A stretch of DNA of 5,856 bases from an uncultured Parabacteroides sp. Its GTDB lineage: Bacteria > Bacteroidota > Bacteroidia > Bacteroidales > Tannerellaceae. Each line of letters starts with the position of its first letter. The first letter of the stretch is position 1. Shown piece by piece: positions 1 through 5,856 of this stretch. Made by a program: the position numbers and the translations under genes. The stretch covers positions 1 to 5,856 of the forward strand of contig USAD01000184.1 in assembly GCA_900552415.1 (NCBI GenBank), given 5' to 3'. The notes under the pieces are model-generated. The model had not been told where the DNA came from. It did not search any database and saw only the letters and a list, made by a program, of their open reading frames with translations.

Positions 1-77
1 ATCTTTCCAGTACCTTCGCTTACGAAAATACGTGCAATAGCACTTTTACGTCTGCCTAATGCATTTACTACTTCCAT
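1..77 (-). CDS. rpsI: 30S ribosomal protein S9, N-terminal part (runs off the left edge)
   Basis: S9 (uS9) is a small-subunit ribosomal protein whose C-terminal tail reaches the P-site tRNA. Only the first 25 codons are present. They start at an ATG at 77-75 and read MEVVNALGRRKSAIARIFVS followed by EGTGK. The GRRKSAIAR segment, followed by a Gly-Thr-Gly-Lys turn, is the family's conserved N-terminal signature. The gene begins 6 bases after the rplM stop codon on the same strand, so the two are almost certainly co-transcribed and translationally close, the usual rplM-rpsI pair. A purine stretch (AAGAGA) spanning the rplM stop and the gap could act as a weak ribosome binding site. The rest of the gene, including the Arg/Lys-rich tail, lies outside the window, so its integrity cannot be judged. 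The identification is firm despite the short length because both sequence and context agree. Confidence 0.95.
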   Translation of the reverse strand, partial: MEVVNALGRRKSAIARIFVSEGTGK

Positions 78-83
78 TATCTC

Positions 84-545
84 TTATTTAAGTACGTTAA
101 TATCAATCATTTTCGGGTTCTGAGCATCGTGTTTGTGCTCGCTGCCGGCATATACATACATATTGCCCAGCAATTTTGCGCCCAACTTGTTCTTAGGCAA
201 CATACCCTTTACTACTTTTCTCAGTAACTTGTCATCACCGTTCGGTTTTGCCTGCAAACGGGCAGGAGTGATTTCTCTCTGGCCGCCAGGATAACCTGTA
301 TATCTTAAATAGATGCGATCGTTCCATTTGTTACCTGTCAGAACGACCTTGTCCGCATTGATAATGATGACATTGTCACCACAGTCAACATGCGGTGTGT
401 AGTTTGGTTTGTACTTACCGCGCAAAAGCTTCGCTACCTTCGCGCAAAGACGACCCAAAGTCTGTCCAGTCGCGTCAACCACGACCCACTCTTTGTTTAC
501 AGTTGCTTTGTTCGTGGAAACGGTCTTAAAACTTAAAGTATCCAC
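84..545 (-). CDS. rplM: 50S ribosomal protein L13
   Basis: L13 (uL13) is an early-assembly large-subunit protein that binds 23S rRNA. The 153-residue product has the family landmarks in order: the W20-VVVDATGQTLGRL block (20-33), the LLRGK basic patch (40-44), the GDNVIIINADKV beta segment (56-67), Y82-TGYPGG (82-88) and the VVKGMLPKNKLG helix (111-122). It is about ten residues longer than the E. coli protein (142 aa), mostly through an N-terminal extension that I recall as normal in Bacteroidales. The start is GTG at 545-543. No ATG precedes the conserved block in a better position, and the resulting MDTLSFKT N-terminus resembles the relatives I remember. There is no Shine-Dalgarno sequence; the upstream 30 bases are A/T-rich, as is common in this phylum. 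rpsI follows after 6 bases. Transcription probably starts near 661 from the promoter at 669-698, giving a leader of roughly 115 bases with a hairpin that may carry regulation. Confidence 0.97.
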   Translation of the reverse strand: MDTLSFKTVSTNKATVNKEWVVVDATGQTLGRLCAKVAKLLRGKYKPNYTPHVDCGDNVIIINADKVVLTGNKWNDRIYLRYTGYPGGQREITPARLQAKPNGDDKLLRKVVKGMLPKNKLGAKLLGNMYVYAGSEHKHDAQNPKMIDINVLK

Positions 546-574
546 TGCTAAAAAATTAAATTAATTAATAACTC

Positions 575-630
575 AAAAAACGCCCTAACCGAATTGCCAC
601 GACGGACACATGACGTGACAACCGATTAAG
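575..630 (-). promoter_or_regulatory. Candidate structured leader of the rplM-rpsI mRNA
   Basis: In the minus-strand transcript an 8-bp stem pairs TTGTCACG (621-614) with CGTGGCAA (601-594), with a single G-U pair and a 12-base loop (613-602). Below it an asymmetric internal loop (TCGG, 625-622, opposite TTCGG, 593-589) is closed by a second stem, CTTAA (630-626) with TTAGG (588-584). A run of six T (580-575) follows four bases further on. The structure lies between the predicted transcription start and the rplM GTG. Ribosomal-protein leaders bound by their own product are established for L13 in Firmicutes, and I recall that Bacteroidia leader candidates have been proposed, but I cannot confirm that this is one. 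The T-run also allows a reading as an attenuator. The pairing is seen in the sequence; the function is inferred. Confidence 0.55.
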
Positions 631-668
631 AACTAAACTTTTAGTACAATTTGATAATAATCGGCTTG

Positions 669-698
669 CAAAGGTACGGTTTTTCTTTGAATAACCAA
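669..698 (-). promoter_or_regulatory. Promoter of rplM-rpsI, Bacteroidota type
   Basis: On the minus strand a -7 box TACCTTTG (676-669) exactly fits the Bacteroidota consensus TAnnTTTG. A -33 TTG (698-696) sits upstream with a 19-base spacer, within the usual range. Transcription is expected to begin a few bases downstream, near 661-664, leaving a leader of about 115 bases before the rplM GTG. The promoter lies between the barrel gene's stop (751) and rplM, so the ribosomal operon does not depend on readthrough from the barrel gene. I see no clear intrinsic terminator between 699 and 750, so some readthrough is possible. Confidence 0.8.
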
Positions 699-750
699 GC
701 GATCCCAATTTATTTTTCTTGTAAATCAAACGGATAATCGGGAACGCTCG

Positions 751-1410
751 TTATTTAGCCTTCTTGCGGAAGAAATAGCCCAACGAAAGCGTGACGTTAT
801 TCTGATAGACGGAAGTCTCTCCCTCACGCTTCACCGCACGACGATCGATCGCTCCACAGATAGAGTTGATCGAGAAAAAGAAATTGCTGTATTCAACCGC
901 CAAACCAAGGCTAATTCCGAAATCGCATGGCTTAAGGTCCTTCTCGGCTGTCATTCCGAATAAAAGATCGGAATTCTGCTCACGACTGTCCATCTTACCC
1001 GCAAACGACCAATCAAACACCGGACCACCAAAAACACTCAAGCGCACATCAGTGAACATGAAGTTGTAAGCAACATTCACCGGAATTTGCAATGAATAAT
1101 ATTTACAAGAGTTATAGAGCGACATTCCGTCAATCGATTGCGCGGAATAATAGGAGCCGCCTTGATTTATAATCGCAATCTCCGGACGAAGTGACCAACG
1201 ATTTTTCAAATGAATATCGGCCAAGCCCGCCACACTATAACCGAAACGGGCCCCCGACTCATAAGTACGGTTTATCTTCTGTATCAACGACGAATAAGCT
1301 CCACCGACACGTACTCCAAACTCCACTTGCGCCATCGCCGGAACAATGGCTATCATCATGATCGCGCCCAATAACAATATAATCTTTCTCATGACTATGA
1401 ATCTTAACAT
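751..1410 (-). CDS. PorT-family outer-membrane beta-barrel protein
   Basis: This is a 219-residue secreted protein, probably a small outer-membrane beta-barrel of the OMP_b-brl_2 / PorT-like type common in Bacteroidota. The N-terminus is a signal peptide: a basic start (MRK), a hydrophobic core (IILLLGAIMMIAIVPA) and a likely cleavage after AMA, leaving Gln28 of the long form first. The mature part opens with VEFGVRVGGAYSS, a typical first barrel strand. Alternating amphipathic strands follow, including the WSLRPEIAIINQGG region that matches the family's 'slqpEl.y.qkG' pattern, and it ends in VTLSLGYFF, a C-terminal strand rich in aromatic residues. Two starts are possible. The ATG at 1410 has an AGGAA ten bases upstream. 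The ATG at 1392 gives the more standard MRKIILLL signal peptide. The mature protein is the same either way. Many family members have no assigned function, and nothing here indicates a substrate. It is transcribed away from dnaE and has no co-transcribed partner in the window apart from possible readthrough into rplM. Confidence 0.85.
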   Translation of the reverse strand: MLRFIVMRKIILLLGAIMMIAIVPAMAQVEFGVRVGGAYSSLIQKINRTYESGARFGYSVAGLADIHLKNRWSLRPEIAIINQGGSYYSAQSIDGMSLYNSCKYYSLQIPVNVAYNFMFTDVRLSVFGGPVFDWSFAGKMDSREQNSDLLFGMTAEKDLKPCDFGISLGLAVEYSNFFFSINSICGAIDRRAVKREGETSVYQNNVTLSLGYFFRKKAK

Positions 1411-1435
1411 TACAACAAAGTTCCTAAAATCGAAC

Positions 1436-1468
1436 TTGCGACAAATTTAGATAAAAAACTTATATTTG
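1436..1468 (+). promoter_or_regulatory. Probable dnaE promoter
   Basis: The plus strand has TATATTTG at 1461-1468, an exact match to the Bacteroidota -7 consensus, and a TTG at 1436-1438. The spacer is 22 bases, slightly longer than the usual 19-21. Transcription would begin near 1475, giving a leader of roughly 130 bases to the dnaE ATG. A weaker alternative, TATCTTTA at 1555-1562, lies closer to the gene but lacks the final G and any -33 TTG. The rest of the 1469-1607 stretch is A/T-rich and shows no ORF or clear structure. Confidence 0.5.
1442..1449 (-). promoter_or_regulatory. Possible -7 box for the barrel-protein gene
   Basis: The minus strand reads TAAATTTG at 1449-1442, an exact fit to TAnnTTTG. 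It would start transcription about 25 bases before the ATG at 1410, close to the AGGAA that precedes that codon. No TTG is found 19-21 bases upstream, so the -33 element is missing or poor and the call is tentative. Confidence 0.5.
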
Positions 1469-1607
1469 CCTATATACTAAATAAATCAAACAATATAAAC
1501 CGAGAAAAAAGAATAAACTGACAATCGTCCAAACAACCAATGACAATAAAATCGTATCTTTACCGACGTATTTCACCAGACATCCATCTTTACATATATA
1601 TTATCCT

Positions 1608-4600
1608 ATGGAACCTTTCATTCATCTGCACGTACATACCCAATACTCTTTGTTGGATGGACAAGCCTCCATTGACGCGCTTATCGACAAGGCGCATAAG
1701 GATGGCATGCGAGCTATCGCCGTCACCGACCACGGAGTAATGTTCGGAATCAAGGAGTTCTTCAACAAGGTAAACAAGAAGAACGGCAAATATAAGGACA
1801 CCATCAAGAAGGCTCAAAAAGAGTTAGACAAGATCAACAGCCAAGCAGAACCTCTCACTGAAGAGGACAACCAAAAGAAGGCTGAACTGGAAAAGCAGAT
1901 TCAGGAGGCTGAAGCCTCAATCTTCAAGCCGATCATCGGTTGTGAATGCTATTGCGCACGTCACGGACGGCACAGCAAGCTCGCCACACAAGATGACCGA
2001 AGCGGTTGGCACCTTATCGTGCTGGCCAAGAACCTGAACGGCTACAAGAACCTGATCAAGATGGTCTCCCTCTCATGGACAGAAGGTTTCTACGGACGTC
2101 CACGTATTGACAAAGAACTGCTTGAACAATATCACGAGGACCTGATCGTCTGCTCCGCTTGTCTTGGAGGTGAGATTCCACAACTTATCATGAAGGGGCA
2201 ACTCAAACAGGCAGAAGAATCTGTACTTTGGTTTAAGAACCTCTTTGGCGACGACTATTATCTGGAGATGCAACGACACGAAACGCATGACCCGAATGCC
2301 GATTGTACAATCTTTCCTCACCAGCAGGAGGTCAACAAGGTATTAGTTGAGTTGGCACATAAACATCAGATCAAATTAATTGCCACCAACGATGTCCACT
2401 TCGTCAACGAAGAAGATGCCGAAGCTCACGACCGATTAATCTGCCTTAGTACCGGAAAAGATCTCGACGACCCGAACCGTATGCGCTACTCCAAGCAAGA
2501 ATGGATGAAAACAACCGCCGAGATGAATAAAATCTTCGCCGACGTTCCCGAAGCCTTAAGCAATACGCTCGAGATCGCCGATAAGGTAGAGTTCTACTCT
2601 ATTGATCACGGTCCCATCATGCCAACCTTTGCCATTCCGGAGGAGTTCGGTACGGAAGAATCCTATCGGACAAAATTCACGGAAGAAGATCTTTTCAATG
2701 AATTCACCCGCGACGAGAATGGACAAGTCGTATTAAGCGAGGAAGAGGCCAAAAGCAAAATCAAGAAGTTGGGCGGTTACGACAAGCTCTACCGCATCAA
2801 ATTGGAGGCTGATTATCTGGCTAAACTAACATACGAGGGAGCAAGTCATCTTTATGGCGATCCCCTATCCGACGAGGTAAAAGAACGACTGAACTTCGAG
2901 CTGCACATCATGAAGACCATGGGTTTCCCTGGCTACTTCCTGATCGTGCAAGATTTTATCCGGGCCGCACGTGAGGAGCTGGGAGTTTCAGTCGGACCAG
3001 GCCGTGGATCGGCGGCGGGATCGGCTGTAGCCTATTGCCTTGGCATCACGAAGATCGACCCGATCAAGTACGACCTGCTGTTCGAGCGTTTCTTGAACCC
3101 GGACCGTATCTCCTTGCCCGATATCGATACCGATTTCGATGATGACGGGCGAGGCGAAGTCCTTCGTTGGGTAACCGAGAAATATGGCGCCGAACGAGTC
3201 GCCCATATCATCACCTATGGTACAATGGCTACGAAATCAGCCATCAAGGATGTAGCTCGTGTACAGAAGTTACCGCTCGCCGAGGCAAACCGTCTGGCCA
3301 AATTGGTGCCTGACAAGATTCCCGACATGAAAAAGTTCAAGTTGGGCGACGCGATCAACTACGTACCGGAATTACGTGAAGCGGCTAACGGCAGTGATCC
3401 CTTGGCCCGGGACACCTTGAAATATGCTCAAATGCTCGAAGGTAACGTGCGTAATACCGGAGTACACGCTTGTGGCGTTATCATTGGTCGTTACGATATC
3501 TCGGACGTCGTTCCTGTCAGCACCGCTAAAGATAAGGACACGGGCGAGGAGATGCTTGTCACCCAATATGAGGGGTCCGTCATCGAGGAGACCGGATTGA
3601 TCAAGATGGACTTCCTTGGCCTGAAGACCCTTTCCATTATTAAGGAGGCGGTCGAGAATATCCAGCAGACCACAGGACATGAAATCGACATCGATCACAT
3701 CAGTCTTGAGGACCCGGCTACTTATAAACTCTACTGCGACGGAAAGACCACCGGTACGTTCCAATTCGAGTCTGCCGGCATGCAGAAATACCTGAAAGAG
3801 CTTCAGCCCTCCAAATTCGAGGATCTGATCGCGATGAATGCCCTTTATCGTCCGGGACCTATGGATTACATTCCCTCTTTCATCGCCCGTAAACATGGCA
3901 AGGAGGAGATCAAATACGATATCCCGGTGATGGAGCGTTACCTGAAAGACACCTACGGTATTACGGTCTATCAGGAGCAGGTCATGCTTCTCTCCCGTTT
4001 GTTGGCAAACTTCACTCGTGGTGAGAGTGATGCCCTGCGAAAAGCGATGGGAAAGAAACTGATCGACAAAATGAATGCCTTGAAGGAAAAATTCATGACA
4101 GGCGGTCAGGCTAACGGCTACCAGCTCGATACGCTTAACAAGATTTGGGCCGACTGGGAGAAGTTCGCCTCATACGCATTCAACAAAAGTCATGCGACCT
4201 GCTATTCGTGGGTAGCCTACCAAACAGCTTACTTGAAAGCGAATTATCCATCGGAATATATGGCGGCCGTACTCAGTCGAAGCTTGTCAAACATCACGGA
4301 TATCACCAAGTTCATGGATGAGTGCCGGGCAATGGGTATTCAGGTACTTGGCCCGGATGTCAATGAATCGTACCTTAAATTCGGTGTCGACAAACAAAAG
4401 AACATCCGTTTTGGTTTAGGTGCAGTTAAGGGCGTTGGTGAATCCGCTGTACAAAACATTATTGAGGAACGGCAAAAGAACGGTCCCTACAAGGATATAT
4501 TCGATTTCGTGGAGCGGGTAAACCTGACAACTTGCAACAAGAAAAACATCGAGTCGCTTGCCTTAGCCGGAGCGTTCGATAATTTCAAGATCCAACGAGA

Positions 4601-5417
4601 GCAGTTCTTCGCCGATAACGGCCGGGGAGAACTCTTCCTTGACACGCTGGTTCGCTATGGCAACAAATACCAAGTGGACAAACAGACCGCGGGCAATTCC
4701 CTATTCGGCGACAGTGGTTTCGTCGCCATCACTAAGCCGGAAATTCCACAAGCTGAACGTTGGAGTGACCTGGAACGACTCAACAAAGAAAAAGAGTTGG
4801 TCGGAATCTATCTGTCAGCCCATCCACTCGATCCTTATCGTATCATCCTTAGTTATGTTTGCAATACGGGAATGGGGGAACTAGCCGATCGCGACGCACT
4901 CGCCGGACGTGGCGACCTGCTGATGGGAGGAATTGTTACTGCTTTCCGTGAAGGTACAACCAAAAACGGTAAGCCCTACGGAATCATCAAGATTGAGGAT
5001 TTCACCGGCAGTGGCGAGATTCCACTCTTCGGACCCGATTATTTCAATTTCAGCAAATACGCAAAACCGGGCATCTACCTATTAATCCACGCACGCATGG
5101 AACCCGGCAAATGGAACCCGGCCAAGATGGATTTCCGGATACTCAGTGTCGATCTCATGCAAGACAAGAAAGACCAACTGATCGAGAAAATCTGCATCAC
5201 GGTCCCAATCCATGACCTCGATGAACCAACTCTCAATGAGCTATCAACCCTGATCAAGAACAATCCGGGCAACAGCTTGTTATATTTTCGGGTAGTTGAT
5301 GGTGAGCACAACGTCTCACTCAACCTTTTCGCCCATGGAACAAAACTGAACGTAACACGAGAGCTTGTCGATTTCCTAAAGGAGAACGACAATATCGACT
5401 TTAAAATTAATGGATAG
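1608..5417 (+). CDS. dnaE: DNA polymerase III alpha subunit (replicative polymerase)
   Basis: This is the catalytic subunit of the replicative C-family DNA polymerase, which copies the chromosome as part of the holoenzyme with the sliding clamp. Domains in order: an N-terminal PHP domain (about 1-290) starting FIHLHVHTQYSLLDG; the palm and active site with GPGRGSAAGS (463-472), PDIDTDF (504-510, catalytic aspartates) and KMDFLGLKT (third aspartate, D668); fingers with RPGPMD (748-753), YQEQVM (788-793) and FNKSH (858-862); a helix-hairpin-helix region with GAVKGVG (938-944); a clamp-binding-like GNSLF (1029-1033); an OB fold (about 1103-1180, GGIVTAFREGTTKNGK and onward); and a short C-terminal domain. 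At 1269 residues it exceeds E. coli DnaE (1160), partly through charged insertions at about 57-106 and 357-405. There is no DnaQ-like exonuclease insertion, so it is the DnaE and not the PolC type. The ATG at 1608 places the PHP motif at residue 4 as expected; no Shine-Dalgarno sequence is visible. The reading frame is intact and contains no intein. trxA follows 62 bases downstream. Confidence 0.98.
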   Translation: MEPFIHLHVHTQYSLLDGQASIDALIDKAHKDGMRAIAVTDHGVMFGIKEFFNKVNKKNGKYKDTIKKAQKELDKINSQAEPLTEEDNQKKAELEKQIQEAEASIFKPIIGCECYCARHGRHSKLATQDDRSGWHLIVLAKNLNGYKNLIKMVSLSWTEGFYGRPRIDKELLEQYHEDLIVCSACLGGEIPQLIMKGQLKQAEESVLWFKNLFGDDYYLEMQRHETHDPNADCTIFPHQQEVNKVLVELAHKHQIKLIATNDVHFVNEEDAEAHDRLICLSTGKDLDDPNRMRYSKQEWMKTTAEMNKIFADVPEALSNTLEIADKVEFYSIDHGPIMPTFAIPEEFGTEESYRTKFTEEDLFNEFTRDENGQVVLSEEEAKSKIKKLGGYDKLYRIKLEADYLAKLTYEGASHLYGDPLSDEVKERLNFELHIMKTMGFPGYFLIVQDFIRAAREELGVSVGPGRGSAAGSAVAYCLGITKIDPIKYDLLFERFLNPDRISLPDIDTDFDDDGRGEVLRWVTEKYGAERVAHIITYGTMATKSAIKDVARVQKLPLAEANRLAKLVPDKIPDMKKFKLGDAINYVPELREAANGSDPLARDTLKYAQMLEGNVRNTGVHACGVIIGRYDISDVVPVSTAKDKDTGEEMLVTQYEGSVIEETGLIKMDFLGLKTLSIIKEAVENIQQTTGHEIDIDHISLEDPATYKLYCDGKTTGTFQFESAGMQKYLKELQPSKFEDLIAMNALYRPGPMDYIPSFIARKHGKEEIKYDIPVMERYLKDTYGITVYQEQVMLLSRLLANFTRGESDALRKAMGKKLIDKMNALKEKFMTGGQANGYQLDTLNKIWADWEKFASYAFNKSHATCYSWVAYQTAYLKANYPSEYMAAVLSRSLSNITDITKFMDECRAMGIQVLGPDVNESYLKFGVDKQKNIRFGLGAVKGVGESAVQNIIEERQKNGPYKDIFDFVERVNLTTCNKKNIESLALAGAFDNFKIQREQFFADNGRGELFLDTLVRYGNKYQVDKQTAGNSLFGDSGFVAITKPEIPQAERWSDLERLNKEKELVGIYLSAHPLDPYRIILSYVCNTGMGELADRDALAGRGDLLMGGIVTAFREGTTKNGKPYGIIKIEDFTGSGEIPLFGPDYFNFSKYAKPGIYLLIHARMEPGKWNPAKMDFRILSVDLMQDKKDQLIEKICITVPIHDLDEPTLNELSTLIKNNPGNSLLYFRVVDGEHNVSLNLFAHGTKLNVTRELVDFLKENDNIDFKING

Positions 5418-5443
5418 AATCGTCCCACGATCGAAAGTTTTCG

Positions 5444-5451
5444 TATTTTTG
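5444..5451 (+). promoter_or_regulatory. Possible -7 box for trxA
   Basis: TATTTTTG at 5444-5451 fits TAnnTTTG and would start transcription about 20 bases before the trxA ATG. No TTG lies 19-21 bases upstream, and a match to so loose a pattern in a T-rich stretch can arise by chance. If real, trxA could be expressed independently of dnaE; otherwise the two are a simple operon. Confidence 0.35.
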
Positions 5452-5479
5452 GGGACTTAAAAACAAAGACTAAGAAAAG

Positions 5480-5797
5480 ATGGCATTACAAATTACAGAC
5501 GCGAATTTCCAGGAGTACGTGAACTCTGGAAAGCCCATGGTTCTCGACTTTTGGGCAGAATGGTGTGGCCCCTGCCGCATGGTTTCACCGATTATCGACG
5601 AGTTGCATAACGAATATGGCGACCGTGTAGTAATCGGCAAAATGGACGTAGATAACAACGATGAGGTCGTTAGCCAATTCGGCGTACGCAACATCCCTAC
5701 TGTCGTTTTCCTGAAAGATGGCAAGATGGTAGATAAGATCGTTGGCGCGACCACAAAAGACAAATTTGTCGCTAAGATCGAGGCGTTACTCAAATAA
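5480..5797 (+). CDS. trxA: Thioredoxin
   Basis: A cytoplasmic dithiol-disulfide oxidoreductase that reduces protein disulfides and is itself recharged by thioredoxin reductase. The 105-residue protein is a complete single thioredoxin fold of standard length (E. coli has 109) with no signal peptide. Diagnostic features are the buried acid D23 in VLDFWAEW, the redox motif W28-C29-G30-P31-C32, the KMDVDNN strand (54-60), the cis-proline P73 in RNIPTVVFLKDG (70-81), and G89 in the last strand before the C-terminal helix ending EALLK. The classic WCGPC centre and absence of a signal peptide or lipobox favour a general cytoplasmic thioredoxin over a periplasmic TlpA/ResA-like protein. The ATG at 5480 follows an A/G-rich stretch (AAGAAAAG) that may help initiation. 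It lies 62 bases after dnaE on the same strand. I recall this neighbourhood as common in Bacteroidales, but the link is probably one of co-expression and not a direct functional partnership. Confidence 0.97.
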   Translation: MALQITDANFQEYVNSGKPMVLDFWAEWCGPCRMVSPIIDELHNEYGDRVVIGKMDVDNNDEVVSQFGVRNIPTVVFLKDGKMVDKIVGATTKDKFVAKIEALLK

Positions 5798-5825
5798 CGA
5801 GTAAACCAACGAATTCAACAGAAAC

Positions 5826-5856
5826 GGGGCTGTGTCTTATGATTAATAAACACAGC
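5826..5856 (+). terminator. Probable trxA terminator hairpin, cut by the window edge
   Basis: GCTGTGT (5829-5835) is a perfect 7-bp inverted repeat with ACACAGC (5850-5856), enclosing a 14-base A/T-rich loop. GGG at 5826-5828 precedes the left arm, so the stem may lengthen if CCC follows just outside the window. It lies about 30 bases after the trxA stop, the expected place for an intrinsic terminator. The T-run needed to confirm this would be beyond the edge. An insertion-sequence end or dispersed palindrome is a less likely alternative. Confidence 0.6.

Noticed and set aside
699..750. Possible terminator after the barrel-protein gene
   Set aside because: The only pairing found (TCCCGA with TTGGGA) spans a loop of about 30 bases and is not followed by a T-run.
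866..1069. A 67-codon plus-strand frame inside the barrel-protein gene
   Set aside because: It is antisense to a gene with a clear signal peptide and barrel pattern, has no family resemblance and no initiation signal.
1540..1740. A 66-codon plus-strand frame overlapping the dnaE start
   Set aside because: Most of it overlaps the PHP domain coding region in another frame, and the translation has no recognisable character. A leader peptide is conceivable but unsupported.
3372..3896. A 174-codon open frame on the minus strand inside dnaE
   Set aside because: It lies wholly opposite conserved DnaE palm and fingers coding sequence, its translation shows no recognisable domain, and no promoter or start context supports it. 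It is a codon-bias shadow.
1608..5417. Search for an intein, frameshift or split in dnaE
   Set aside because: All catalytic blocks appear in order with normal spacing and the frame is continuous. The extra length comes from charged insertions that lack intein splice-site blocks.
5419..5450. Short inverted repeats between dnaE and trxA (ATCGT / ACGAT at 5419-5431, and CGAAA / TTTCG at 5432-5443) followed by a T5 run, considered as a dnaE terminator
   Set aside because: The first stem is 5 bp and lies about 15 bases from the T-run, and the second has almost no loop. Neither makes a convincing intrinsic terminator.
5075..5793. Minus-strand open frames opposite the dnaE 3' end and trxA (5075-5428 and 5470-5793)
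   Set aside because: Both are antisense to well-identified conserved genes and give low-complexity Ser-rich translations typical of shadow frames.
1..5856. CRISPR arrays, tRNA or rRNA genes, long direct repeats, insertion sequences, or defence and mobile gene clusters
   Set aside because: No spaced repeats, cloverleaf-like segments, transposase or integrase sequences were seen. The content is core housekeeping genes plus one outer-membrane protein.

Overview
The window looks like ordinary chromosome from a member of the Bacteroidota, most likely order Bacteroidales and possibly Parabacteroides or a relative. That placement rests on three things: the ribosomal protein L13 and DnaE sequences have the Bacteroidales character as I remember it; the intergenic regions carry TAnnTTTG -7 boxes, the primary sigma factor signature of this phylum, with little Shine-Dalgarno sequence; and there is a PorT-type small outer-membrane beta-barrel protein. 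The genus is an inference from memory and was not tested.

Layout. On the minus strand, reading leftward, are a small secreted outer-membrane barrel protein (1410-751), a 205-base gap holding a strong promoter and a structured 5' leader, rplM (L13, 545-84), and the first 25 codons of rpsI (S9, 77 to the window edge). On the plus strand, diverging from the barrel gene across a 197-base gap, are dnaE (replicative DNA polymerase III alpha subunit, 1269 aa, 1608-5417) and trxA (thioredoxin, 5480-5797). A hairpin that is probably the trxA terminator begins at about 5829 and is cut by the right edge.

How the parts relate. rplM-rpsI is the classic two-gene ribosomal operon, here with its own promoter and a leader hairpin that could serve autoregulation. 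dnaE and trxA are co-directional and 62 bases apart, and could be read together, although trxA may also have its own weak promoter. The barrel gene has no evident functional link to its neighbours. It shares a compact divergent control region with dnaE.

I found no mobile element, CRISPR array, tRNA or rRNA gene, intein, frameshift or undescribed multi-gene system. All five genes read as intact apart from the rpsI truncation at the window edge. The points most worth a second look are the L13 leader structure, the apparently complete metal-binding set in the DnaE PHP domain together with two lineage-type insertions, and the divergent promoter pair between the barrel gene and dnaE.
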